Shown here in pieces: positions 1-8,210 of a DNA stretch of 64,000 bases. A program made the translations under genes and the position numbers. Each line of letters opens with the position of its first letter. The stretch's first letter is position 1. Source of the DNA: Chlorobaculum parvum NCIB 8327 (lineage in GTDB: Bacteria > Bacteroidota > Chlorobiia > Chlorobiales > Chlorobiaceae); the NCBI RefSeq assembly GCF_000020505.1, contig NC_011027.1, positions 852,001 through 916,000 of the forward strand, in the 5' to 3' direction. The notes under the pieces were generated by a model, which did not search any database, had not been told where the DNA came from, and worked only from the letters and a program-made list of their open reading frames with translations.

Positions 1-145
1 GCTTCGTCCGTTGATGAGCCGAGCCTCCACGCTATACTTCGCCCTTTTACCTCCGGAATTCCCTATCTTTTTTTATAGATACTCGCGCCTGTTCTGATGT
101 TGATTTCAGAATAGCAGCGCTTGTTTTGTTATCAAACAAAGAACC

Positions 146-1267
146 ATGCAGCAAGCTGAAAAGATGAGATATATCGCGCGAACGGTTATTTCGATGTGCT
201 TGTTTTTTGCGCTTATCCTGTCGAACAGTGTACTGCTTGCTCGATCCGATCCTGAATTTTCGACGCGCGCATTGGCTGATACGGTTGGATTTGCGCATAA
301 GGCCAGGCAAATGGATTCAGTCATGGTGCGAATCGATAGACTGTATCATGACGATCTTGCTCGTACGCAGCAGCCAGTGGGAACCGTGTGGCGGGCGGCG
401 ATCTGTCCGCATGACGATTACACCTACGCGAGCTGGCTCTATCCGGCGGTGTTGAGAAATATCAAGGCAAAAACAGTCATCATTTTCGGCGTGGCTCACA
501 AAGCGTGGCGCTACAATCTCGAAAACTGGCTCGTTTTCGACAGCTTCAGCTCATGGCGCGGTCCGTACGGACCGGTCACGGTGTCGCCGCTGCGGGAAGA
601 AATCATCAAGCAGTTGCCTGCCGATATGGCCATCGTGCACGATCCGATGCAGAGCGAGGAATATTCCGTGGAGGCGATGATTCCGTTTCTGCAATACCAG
701 AAAAGGGATGTTGAAGTCATCAGCATTCTGGTGCCGTACATGGATTTCGAGCGGATGCAAACCATCAGCAAGCATTTGGCCAAGGCACTGTTTATCGTGA
801 TGAGCCAGAAGAATTTGCGCTGGGGAGAGGATGTTGCCATCCTGATTTCGTCCGACGCCGTGCATTATGGCGATGAAGATTGGGGCGGATACAATTATGC
901 CTATTACGGAACCGGCAGCAAAGCGAATGCGCTGGCAGAAGCTTATGATCGGGAAATAATCAGCACCTGTTTTGACTCGGAATTGACCGAAAAGAAAGTT
1001 GCCAGATTTTATGCCTACACGACCAAGCCGGATAATTTCAAGGAATACAAATGGAGCTGGTGCGGAAACTATGCTATTTCCGTTGCTCTGTTGACGTCCC
1101 GGGATTTGCAGAAGCTGGAAAAAAGCGCTCCGTTAAAAGGCGTGCCGATTGCTTATGCTACGAGCATCAGCCAGCCGCATTTGAAAGTCGATGATCTGGG
1201 AATGGGTGAGACGGCGATTGCTATGCAGAGGCATTGGGTGGGTTATCCGGCGATTGGGTTTAAATAA
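146..1267 (+). CDS. Memo-like (AmmeMemoRadiSam protein B family) protein with signal sequence
   Basis: 373 residues. Seen: a basic then strongly hydrophobic N-terminus (about residues 8-32, VISMCLFFALIL) that looks like a signal peptide or anchor, followed by a Memo-type domain. Candidate metal ligands are spaced as in that family: His in CPHDDYTYA, His in GVAHKAWRY, His in SSDAVHYGDED and Cys in WSWCGNY. Family knowledge: Memo proteins share the fold of extradiol dioxygenases; the bacterial role is unknown, and they often neighbour AMMECR1 and radical-SAM genes, neither of which is here. An export signal on a usually cytoplasmic domain is unusual. The start could also be the ATG at 164, which still keeps the hydrophobic segment. 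It appears to be transcribed alone. Confidence 0.75.
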   Translation: MQQAEKMRYIARTVISMCLFFALILSNSVLLARSDPEFSTRALADTVGFAHKARQMDSVMVRIDRLYHDDLARTQQPVGTVWRAAICPHDDYTYASWLYPAVLRNIKAKTVIIFGVAHKAWRYNLENWLVFDSFSSWRGPYGPVTVSPLREEIIKQLPADMAIVHDPMQSEEYSVEAMIPFLQYQKRDVEVISILVPYMDFERMQTISKHLAKALFIVMSQKNLRWGEDVAILISSDAVHYGDEDWGGYNYAYYGTGSKANALAEAYDREIISTCFDSELTEKKVARFYAYTTKPDNFKEYKWSWCGNYAISVALLTSRDLQKLEKSAPLKGVPIAYATSISQPHLKVDDLGMGETAIAMQRHWVGYPAIGFK

Positions 1268-1370
1268 TTAAATAGAAACGAAGGCATTGAAATATGGTGT
1301 TGTGAGATGTATTTTATCCTTAAAAAAAAAGAGTTTTATTTTTCCAGAAAAACCTTTCTAAAGTAATGTT

Positions 1371-2372
1371 ATGTCAGATATAATTAAGGTTCGTGTGGAA
1401 CAACAGATTAATGAAATTGCAGATGAGGTTTCTGCAATTATAGCTGTTGTGAGGCCAATACTTTATGGATTATTACATGCTTTAAAGCGTGAGGTAGTTG
1501 AGGAGGTTAATGGTTATGCTAATGTGAAGCTTTTTATGCTTCCGCGATTGTACCGGCCGGGTGATGGTGATTGTGGTATATGTTTCGAATATGCGGTGCA
1601 TGATGCCATTCGCCGAGGTGATGCGCCGATTCTTGAAAAGGTGAATGATAGTATGCGGAAATATTGTCGTGTTCCGGGTAATCAGACATCTTCGATATTA
1701 TTTGGGGCTGAAAAGTCTGGAGCGATCCAATTGCTTGAGACTGCGGAAAATTTGCTGACAGACGAGTCTCGATTATTAACAGGGGCTCAGGCTCAACCAA
1801 TTAAATTGCGTAGGTATATAAATATGTTGGCAGCTGCATTTAGAAAACCAACAACACGTCCTTCACTTCCTTATAGTATTAGTGGCTTGTGGAAGGCTGA
1901 TTTGTTTTTAGGCATGAGCGACTCGGATAGGTGGGTTGGGACAACGGTAAAAATAAACCCAAGACATCTTGAGGGGGCAAAAGGATTGCGTATTGCAATT
2001 ATTCCTTCGCAGCAAGGAAGAGATGATAGAATAAGATTAGATTTTCAGAAAAATCTTGTAGTATGTCCTTTGCCCTATGATGGTGCATTTATGGAGCTTT
2101 TTTACGTTGCGTGGGGGATTGTGCAGCAATTTTTGGCAGCAGATGCGAGAGTTCCAAGAGAAGTAAATCTACCTATGGCATCTCATAGGATGGTGGCAAG
2201 ACTTTTAGAAGATAGGAGGGAATATCCTCTCATCGAGATAATTGAATCACTACAGCCTTTAGCGCAACCAGAATTGTTGAACAGTTATGAACAACAACCT
2301 CAAATAGACCTTTTTGGTGACGTTTCTCCAAATGTAAATACGGTTATAGCTCCGGTTTCTCGAGAAGTTTAA
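1371..2372 (+). CDS. Unrecognised AT-rich orphan, possible PD-(D/E)xK-type nuclease
   Basis: 333 residues with no confident family. The gene is visibly richer in A+T than its neighbours and uses many AT-ending codons (ATA, TTA, AAT), a sign of recent acquisition. The C-terminal half holds a stretch that looks conserved in style: KADLFLG, then WVGTTVKINP, then GLRIAIIPS, NLVVCPLPYD and AQPELL. The spacing of Asp in ADLFLG and Lys in TTVKIN would fit a PD-(D/E)xK nuclease core; this is inference from a weak motif. No signal peptide or membrane segment is seen. It stands alone between the Memo-like gene and a shared terminator, with no methyltransferase or helicase partner. A single-gene defence or nuclease role is possible but unproven. 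Confidence 0.6.
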   Translation: MSDIIKVRVEQQINEIADEVSAIIAVVRPILYGLLHALKREVVEEVNGYANVKLFMLPRLYRPGDGDCGICFEYAVHDAIRRGDAPILEKVNDSMRKYCRVPGNQTSSILFGAEKSGAIQLLETAENLLTDESRLLTGAQAQPIKLRRYINMLAAAFRKPTTRPSLPYSISGLWKADLFLGMSDSDRWVGTTVKINPRHLEGAKGLRIAIIPSQQGRDDRIRLDFQKNLVVCPLPYDGAFMELFYVAWGIVQQFLAADARVPREVNLPMASHRMVARLLEDRREYPLIEIIESLQPLAQPELLNSYEQQPQIDLFGDVSPNVNTVIAPVSREV

Positions 2373-2376
2373 TAAT

Positions 2377-2407
2377 AAAAGCCTCAGTTTATAGTTGAGG
2401 CTTTTTC
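2377..2407. terminator. Bidirectional intrinsic terminator
   Basis: Perfect 10-bp stem (AAAAGCCTCA with TGAGGCTTTT) and a 9-nt loop. A T tract follows on the + strand, and TTTTATTATT follows on the - strand, so it can end both the orphan gene (rightward) and metF (leftward). Confidence 0.9.
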
Positions 2408-2463
2408 ATTTTTCGAAATGCATGGATCGCATGACCTTCAAAAGGTCAGTGTTTAATGATTAC

Positions 2464-3336
2464 TTACCCCCGCTTCAGATTCCGGAAAATCTTCAGCGTG
2501 GCTTCGGACAGGTTGAGGGTGTAGAAGTGGATGCCTTTGACTTTGTGATCCAATAACTCCTGCACCTGGTTGGTGGCCCATTCAACGCCGATTTCGGCGA
2601 CCTCTTTGTCATCCGACGCTTCGAGTACTTTGCGCAACAGCTTCGACGGGATTCTTGAGCCGAGGGCGAGTTCGCCCATGCGGATCATGCCTTTCTTCGT
2701 CATGATGGGCATGATGCCGGGGATGATCGGCACGGTGATGCCCGCCAGCTCACAGCGCTCGACGTAGTCGAAGTAGTCGCGGTTGTCGAAGAAGAGCTGG
2801 GTGACGATGTAGTCGGCTCCGGCGTCAATCTTCTCCTTGAGATATTCAAGCTCCTTCATCCTGTTCGGCGTTTCTGGGTGGCCTTCGGGGAAGCCTGCCA
2901 CGCCGATGCCCATTTCCGGGAAGTTCGCTTTGATGAATTTCACGAGGTCGATGGCGTGCGGAAAGTCCTTGATCGCCTCAGCGAGCGTGGGGATGTCGGC
3001 AGGTTTATCGCCGCGCAGGGCGAGCACATTGGTGATTCCGTGCTCCCGGTAGTTTTGCAGAACGCTTTCGATTTCGCTCTTCTCCGCGCCGATGCAGGTC
3101 AGGTGCGAAACAACCGTCAGGCCGGTTTCCTGCTGGATTTTGGTGACCAGATTGTGCGTGCGTTCCCGCGTCGAGCCGCCTGCGCCGTAAGTGACGCTCA
3201 CGTACGAAGGATCGAGAGGGGAAAGGTTCGAGATGGTGGCAAAGAGTTTGTCCCAGTCGTCCTGCTTTTTCGGAGGGAAAAATTCCAGGCTGAAGACCGG
3301 TTCGGTTTTGGCGTCGAGAATCTCTTTGACAAGCAT
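2464..3336 (-). CDS. metF: 5,10-methylenetetrahydrofolate reductase
   Basis: 290 residues, the normal length for bacterial MetF. It is a TIM-barrel flavoprotein that reduces 5,10-methylene-THF to 5-methyl-THF, the methyl donor for methionine synthesis. Seen: N-terminal FSLEFFPPK with the conserved Glu, VSVTYGAGGSTRERT near residue 47, LALRGD near residue 105, and a QLFFDN segment near residue 180, in the family order. The gene is divergent from comEC; the 95 bp between them must hold both promoters. It ends about 60 bp from the bidirectional terminator at 2377-2407. Confidence 0.97.
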   Translation of the reverse strand: MLVKEILDAKTEPVFSLEFFPPKKQDDWDKLFATISNLSPLDPSYVSVTYGAGGSTRERTHNLVTKIQQETGLTVVSHLTCIGAEKSEIESVLQNYREHGITNVLALRGDKPADIPTLAEAIKDFPHAIDLVKFIKANFPEMGIGVAGFPEGHPETPNRMKELEYLKEKIDAGADYIVTQLFFDNRDYFDYVERCELAGITVPIIPGIMPIMTKKGMIRMGELALGSRIPSKLLRKVLEASDDKEVAEIGVEWATNQVQELLDHKVKGIHFYTLNLSEATLKIFRNLKRG

Positions 3337-3431
3337 CCGGGTGTTTTGTTTGGCTGGTTAACGGGAAATGACCTGAATATACTAAATTATCCTGTTGCTT
3401 AAATCCTGAAATAACCGCCATAACCCCTAGT

Positions 3432-5618
3432 ATGAAGCGGTTTTTCCTTCCTGCTCATCCAGCACTGCGCCTGCTTGCCTGCGCCGTTTTCGGCATTCTG
3501 GCCGCCATTGCTTTGCCGTTTTCGCCTTTTGGCTGGCTTGCCGTGGCGCTGTTTGCTTGCATCGTGACCGGCCTTCTTTTGTTCGTTCATCGGAAACGGC
3601 TTCTGGTGAGCAAGCTGTCGGCACTTTTGGCTGTGAGCTACCTGCTGATGGTGTTTGCCGGGTTTGCTTTTTATGCTGCAGCAGTTTTTCGGCTCGTGCC
3701 TTCACCTTCGTTGCTTTCGTGGGTTGGGCGTGAGGTGATTGTGTCCGGCATTGTGGATGCTCGTCCGGTCGTGAACCACGGCAAAGCGCGCTTGCGCGTG
3801 AGTGCTCGCGAGGTGTTCGAAAACGGGCGCACGACTCGGGTCGATGAGCCGGTGACGGTGGTTATCCGCATGTCTGGCGATCAGCAGTTCAGGATTCAGC
3901 AAGGTGATTTTGTTCACGTCAAGGGCTCGGTCGGTCTGATCCCGCCAGCCTCCAACCGCGACGAGTTTGACCCCCGGTGGTATTCCCGGTTGAAGGGTGT
4001 GCATTGCCAGCTCTTTTGCGTCGGCCCGTGGATGGTTCGCCAAGGAGTGCAGCCGACAAGTTCTCTATCGTTCGGGCTGGCCATTAATCCTTTGCGAAAT
4101 TATCTCCGGTCAGCTATCGATCAGCGCTTTCCGGAAGGGCCTGAACAGGGCTTCATCAAGGGGATGATGCTCGGCGAGCGGGAGCTGGTGCAGGAGGAGG
4201 TGTACGATGCGTTCCGGCGTACCGGTACGGCGCATGTGCTGGTTGTGTCGGGGCTGCACGTGGCGTTGCTGGCCTATGTGGTCAACCTTGCTTTGCAACG
4301 CCTGCGGGTGACGTTGGCGGGCAAATGGCTGTCGCTTTTCATTCTGGTGGTGGTGATTGCGCTGTACTGTTTCGTGACCGGCAATGCGCCCTCGACCAGA
4401 CGTGCGGCGATTATGGCATCGGTGATTATCGCCGGCGGCACGATCGGGCGCAAAAGCTATCCGTTAAACTCGCTGGCCGCAGCCGATCTCATTATTCTGC
4501 TTTTCAATCCTCTCGAACTGCTGAGCCCTGGGTTTCAGATGACCAACGCCGCGGTAGTGGGTATCCTTACCATTTATCCGTGGCTTTCAAGCCTCATTCC
4601 GGATGGCGATGGAGTGTTGCGCAAAGTCGCGCATTTCTTCTGGAGCGCATTCAGCGTGAGCCTGGCGGCGATGATCGGCATTGCTCCGGTGATTGCGTGG
4701 TATTTCGGCACCTACGCACCTTCGGGCATTATCGCCAATGTGCCGGTTGTGTTCTTTTCAAGCATGGCCATGTACGCCTCGTTTCCGATGGCGCTTTTGC
4801 ACGGTTTTGGTGGTGGTGTGGCGGAGCTTTTCGGACTCAGTTCGTGGCTGTTTGCCAATGTCGCGCTTTGGTTTGTGGAGCTGTTCAACCGCCTGCCGTT
4901 TGCCAGCATCGAGGTTCACCCCGATCTGTTCGGGGTGGTAGTGTTCTATCTGACAGTCGTGTTGGCGTTGTATGCGCTTGTCTCAAAAGCTTGGGGGCGG
5001 TTGGCTGTTTCCGTTCTGATCGGTTTGAACCTGTTGCTCTGGCATGAGGTGATTCGCCCGGTTCCCGATTCCCCAAGAATGGTGACGGTCAATGCTGGAC
5101 GGGATATGGCGCTTCTGCTTTCGTCAGGGAGCGAAACCCTGCTGGTTGAGGATGGGCGACGTCCGATGGATCGGGAGCGCATCAAGCGACAGTCGAGCCT
5201 CTGGGGACTTGCGGAGCCGGTGGCTTCGGTGGGAATGTTTTCGGCAGATTTGGATGAGCAGCTCCAGCCTGTCAGCGCTGGACTTCTTTCAGCGTCACGG
5301 CAGTTCGTCGTCCGTCGTCCGGCTGACCGAGTGCTCAGGATCGACAGCAAGCAGCGTTCGTGGCTGTTCGTATCAGGGCTGAAACGACTTGAACAGACTC
5401 CGGCGAATGGGGGGAATGTGGTACTCTGGATCGGCCGCTTTACTGAAAAGGAGTGGTCGCGACTTGAATCGTGGGTTGCTTCGGTTCATCCTCAGCGGAT
5501 GCTGCTCGTGCCTGGTGTTGCGATGCCGCACGTTCAGCGCGGTTTGCTGGAGCGGTTCGCGATGCAACATCCGGTGGTTGAGGTGCGGTCGAAAAGCGGG
5601 CAGACGGTGTGGTACTGA
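3432..5618 (+). CDS. comEC: ComEC/Rec2-type DNA uptake channel, degenerate C-terminal domain
   Basis: 728 residues. Inner-membrane protein expected to pass single-stranded DNA into the cytoplasm during natural transformation. Seen: two N-terminal hydrophobic helices, an OB-like extracytoplasmic part (residues 80-200), then the competence core with GMMLGER near residue 235, VVSGLHVALLA near residue 275 and SPGFQMTNAAV near residue 360, surrounded by many membrane segments. The last 180 residues occupy the place of the metallo-beta-lactamase domain but show no HxHxDH motif or later metal-binding His, so any nuclease activity there is probably lost. The gene is single, divergent from metF, and is followed by an intergenic repeat. 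Confidence 0.92.
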   Translation: MKRFFLPAHPALRLLACAVFGILAAIALPFSPFGWLAVALFACIVTGLLLFVHRKRLLVSKLSALLAVSYLLMVFAGFAFYAAAVFRLVPSPSLLSWVGREVIVSGIVDARPVVNHGKARLRVSAREVFENGRTTRVDEPVTVVIRMSGDQQFRIQQGDFVHVKGSVGLIPPASNRDEFDPRWYSRLKGVHCQLFCVGPWMVRQGVQPTSSLSFGLAINPLRNYLRSAIDQRFPEGPEQGFIKGMMLGERELVQEEVYDAFRRTGTAHVLVVSGLHVALLAYVVNLALQRLRVTLAGKWLSLFILVVVIALYCFVTGNAPSTRRAAIMASVIIAGGTIGRKSYPLNSLAAADLIILLFNPLELLSPGFQMTNAAVVGILTIYPWLSSLIPDGDGVLRKVAHFFWSAFSVSLAAMIGIAPVIAWYFGTYAPSGIIANVPVVFFSSMAMYASFPMALLHGFGGGVAELFGLSSWLFANVALWFVELFNRLPFASIEVHPDLFGVVVFYLTVVLALYALVSKAWGRLAVSVLIGLNLLLWHEVIRPVPDSPRMVTVNAGRDMALLLSSGSETLLVEDGRRPMDRERIKRQSSLWGLAEPVASVGMFSADLDEQLQPVSAGLLSASRQFVVRRPADRVLRIDSKQRSWLFVSGLKRLEQTPANGGNVVLWIGRFTEKEWSRLESWVASVHPQRMLLVPGVAMPHVQRGLLERFAMQHPVVEVRSKSGQTVWY

Positions 5619-5626
5619 GGGGGGGG

Positions 5627-5711
5627 AAGGGCAGCCGCAAGGGACTGCCCCTACAGATTTTCCAGGACATCCCCATAGGGGTACAGCCTTCGCGGCAGCC
5701 CCTTTCCCTAC
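5627..5711. repeat. Dispersed GGGCARYCGCAAGGG-type repeat, inverted pair
   Basis: One unit (GGGCAGCCGCAAGGGACTGC, then CCCTAC) is followed by a diverged inverted copy ending in GGCAGCCCCTTTCCCTAC. A related unit occurs at 27216-27241. The inverted copy supplies the TAG stop codon of the following leftward gene. Confidence 0.7.
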
Positions 5712-5980
5712 CTGTTCCTGCCGCTGAACAGGTCGTTTGCCGTCAGGTCGTCCAGGATTTTGACAACGTTGGCGGAGAGTCCGGGCGGATTGAGTTGGCG
5801 CAGTACCGAAGCGAGGGTGGCGATTTTGCCTTCGATGGGTAAAAACTTGTTGACCACGACGATTTTGTTTTCCCTGACCCGGCATTCTCCGCCAACGAAA
5901 CTGCCTTTTTCGTACCGGATTTTGTGACCGGTCGAGCTGATGGCCTCTTCAAGCAGTTCGAGCTGTTTCTGTTTTTTCAT
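5708..5980 (-). CDS. Small conserved-looking hypothetical protein
   Basis: 90 residues, charged and probably cytoplasmic. It begins MKKQKQLELLEEAI and has a strand-rich middle (GKIRYEKGSF-like, ECRVRENKIVVVNKFLP) followed by a helical C-terminus. I do not recognise the family; it may be lineage-restricted. A purine-rich stretch (GAGGAGGCATGGC) precedes the start and acts as a plausible ribosome site. It lies 21 bp downstream of the Nudix gene on the same strand, so it is probably the last gene of the permease-Nudix operon. Its stop codon lies in the dispersed repeat. Confidence 0.7.
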   Translation of the reverse strand: MKKQKQLELLEEAISSTGHKIRYEKGSFVGGECRVRENKIVVVNKFLPIEGKIATLASVLRQLNPPGLSANVVKILDDLTANDLFSGRNR

Positions 5981-6001
5981 GCCATGCCTCCTCTTTGTCC
6001 C

Positions 6002-6568
6002 TCAAGGTATCGACTGTTGCATCAGGTACTTGAGCACGGGTGCAGCATGTAGTGCCTGGATTATCTCGCCCTCGAAAATCAGGTTGCGCAGGTCATCCAG
6101 CGGCACCTCGTGGACGGTAATCTCTTCGGTCGGATCGAGATGTTGGCTTGCTGAAAGCGTGACTCCTTCGGCCAGGAACGAGTAGGAGAGGTTGTTCTGG
6201 AGTGCCGGGTTCGGACTCAACGTCATCAAGGGCGACCACGCTCCGCCGCTGTACCCGGTCTCTTCGAGCAGCTCGCGTTGCGCGGCCTCAAGCGGCGACT
6301 CGTCGGGCTCGCAAACGCCTGCCGGCAGTTCGTAATCGACCGAGCCAAGCCCATGCCGGTATTGCCGGATGAGAACAGCCTTCCGCTCCTTCGTGATGGC
6401 CAGGACGTTGATCCACTCGGGGAACTCCTGAACATAGTAATCGTCGATGGTTCTGCCGTTGGAGAGCTTCACCTTGTCTCGGCGGATGGTCAGCCATGTT
6501 TCGCGGTGCAGGTACTCCGACTCAAGGGTCTGCCACGGCTGTGGGTCGTCCGGTAACTGTTTGCTCAT
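6002..6568 (-). CDS. Nudix hydrolase, ADP-ribose pyrophosphatase type
   Basis: 188 residues from the ATG at 6568, which overlaps the TGA of the upstream permease gene (ATGA); the open frame extends further upstream but that part only mirrors the permease. Seen: a complete Nudix box fitting GX5EX7REUXEEXGU (GVCEPDESP...RELLEETGY, residues 97-119). RQYRHG upstream and the overall layout resemble ADP-sugar pyrophosphatases that remove ADP-ribose and similar nucleotide sugars. Exact substrate is inference. Translational coupling with the permease suggests shared transcription rather than a shared pathway. Confidence 0.92.
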   Translation of the reverse strand: MSKQLPDDPQPWQTLESEYLHRETWLTIRRDKVKLSNGRTIDDYYVQEFPEWINVLAITKERKAVLIRQYRHGLGSVDYELPAGVCEPDESPLEAAQRELLEETGYSGGAWSPLMTLSPNPALQNNLSYSFLAEGVTLSASQHLDPTEEITVHEVPLDDLRNLIFEGEIIQALHAAPVLKYLMQQSIP

Positions 6569-8049
6569 GATCGCATCCTCGGGTCGAGGGCGTCTCGGAT
6601 GCCGTCGCCGATAAGGTTGAACGAAACCACCGTGGTGAGGATTGCGATGCCGGGGAACGTCGAAATCCACCAGTGGTTGAGCAGGCTGTCGCGCCCTTCG
6701 TTGATGATGTTGCCCCAGCTCGGGGTTGGTGGCTGCACGCCGAGGCCGAGGAAGGAGAGGCCCGCTTCGGTCAGGATAATGCTGCCGATGCGCAGCGTTG
6801 CGGCCACGATAACCGGCGTCAGCGTGTTGGGCATCACGTGGCGGAAGATGATGCGCGCGCTCGACAGACCGAGCGACTTGGCCGCGAGGATGAACTCCTG
6901 CTCCTTGAGCGAAAGCACCTGGCCGCGCACGATTCGGGCCACGCCCATCCAGCCAGTAAACGAAAGGGTGATGACGATCAGGTAGATCGAGTTGCCGAAG
7001 GTGGCGATGATAATCAGAATCAGAAACAGCGCCGGAAAGGCGATCAGCACATCGACGATGCGCATCAGGATGCTGTCCACCCAGCCGCCGAAGTAGCCCG
7101 ACGAGACGCCGATCACCGTGCCGAGTGTCACCGAAATGAGTACCACCAGAAAGCCGATGGAGAGCGAAATGCGCGAGCCGTAGAGCACTCGGCTGAAGAT
7201 GTCACGCCCGTACTGGTCAGTGCCGAGCAGAAAGGTTTTTGTGACGATATAGCCCGGTTTGCTGCTTCCGTCGTGTACCGACCGAAGCTCGTTGAGCGGT
7301 ATGCTTTTTTCCCTGATGCCCTGACGGTAGAAGAGCTGTTCGCCTTCTACGCGGTAGCCGTCAACGAATTTCAGTCCGTAGTCACGGTTTCTCGACCTGA
7401 GCTTCTGGCTGTCGGTGATGAGGGCGTTGCTCAGCGAGGCGACCGCGTCGTCGCCTTGTCTTTGCGGAATGACGACGGTACGATGTTTGTCGAGCACCAG
7501 CGCGTCGATGCGGGTCAGAGGAGGCTGGTAGGCGGTGACGAGAAAGTCCTGCTGATCGAAAGGGCTGAAAGGGGCAAGAAATGGCGCAAGGAAGGCCACC
7601 GAATAGAGCAGAAAGATGACTACTGACGCGGCGACCGAAATGCCGTTGCGTTTGAAGGAAATCATGCCGAGCTGCCACAGGCTCAGTTCCCCTGACCCGG
7701 CGGCATGTTGCCGTTCGAGATGTTTGCGGTACGAGCGCCACGAAAAGTAGATGAGCAGCACCGGCACGAGCAGCAGATAGAGCGCAGCGATCCAGAATTC
7801 GAGGATTTCCTGGGTGAAAATTTGCTGGAAGTTGACGGGGGAGAGCACCAGCAGACTCAGGCCGGTTACGAGTGAGCGCAGGCTGATCGTCAGCAGATCG
7901 AACCGGAGCACCATCAACACGATGAATGCTGTAAACGCCAGCACGAAAAAGAGGCCCTGGGCGGTTTTGCCGGCTCTCAACAGGCCAAGCCCCGGCACGA
8001 TGCGGTACCAGACAGGGACGTGCGAATCATTCGGTTGCTGTGCAGCCAT
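6565..8049 (-). CDS. OppC/DppC-family ABC transporter permease with long N-terminal extension
   Basis: 494 residues, against about 300 for typical DppC/OppC. Seen: the C-terminal 300 residues carry the family features: LLGTDQYGRDIFSRVLYGSR, several membrane helices, the EAA-type loop EQEFILAAKSLGLSSARIIFRHV, and EAGLSFLGLGVQPPTPSWG. The first 120 residues add about three extra hydrophobic helices, and a periplasmic region precedes the transport domain. The gene should import peptides or nickel-like cargo together with a DppB partner, two ATPases and a binding protein, none of which is in this window. It overlaps the Nudix gene downstream. Substrate unknown. Confidence 0.88.
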   Translation of the reverse strand: MAAQQPNDSHVPVWYRIVPGLGLLRAGKTAQGLFFVLAFTAFIVLMVLRFDLLTISLRSLVTGLSLLVLSPVNFQQIFTQEILEFWIAALYLLLVPVLLIYFSWRSYRKHLERQHAAGSGELSLWQLGMISFKRNGISVAASVVIFLLYSVAFLAPFLAPFSPFDQQDFLVTAYQPPLTRIDALVLDKHRTVVIPQRQGDDAVASLSNALITDSQKLRSRNRDYGLKFVDGYRVEGEQLFYRQGIREKSIPLNELRSVHDGSSKPGYIVTKTFLLGTDQYGRDIFSRVLYGSRISLSIGFLVVLISVTLGTVIGVSSGYFGGWVDSILMRIVDVLIAFPALFLILIIIATFGNSIYLIVITLSFTGWMGVARIVRGQVLSLKEQEFILAAKSLGLSSARIIFRHVMPNTLTPVIVAATLRIGSIILTEAGLSFLGLGVQPPTPSWGNIINEGRDSLLNHWWISTFPGIAILTTVVSFNLIGDGIRDALDPRMRS

Positions 8050-8144
8050 TGGAAAATGAGAATAGGGCTAAGTGAAAGCAATGCTGTTTTTTCCGTGCAC
8101 TTCTCAAAAAACGATACTTGCCGTTCGATTGCAAACGGCGAGAC

Positions 8145-8179
8145 GAAAAAAAAGCTGCCTTTCCGGAGAAAGGCAGCTT
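8145..8179 (-). terminator. Intrinsic terminator of prs-rplY
   Basis: 12-bp perfect stem (AAGCTGCCTTTC with GAAAGGCAGCTT) and a 4-nt loop. Read leftward it is followed by an uninterrupted T run. It lies 32 bp after the rplY stop. Confidence 0.93.
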
Positions 8180-8210
8180 GAGCTTATCCTGCGATTGGGC
8201 TGGTTTTGAA

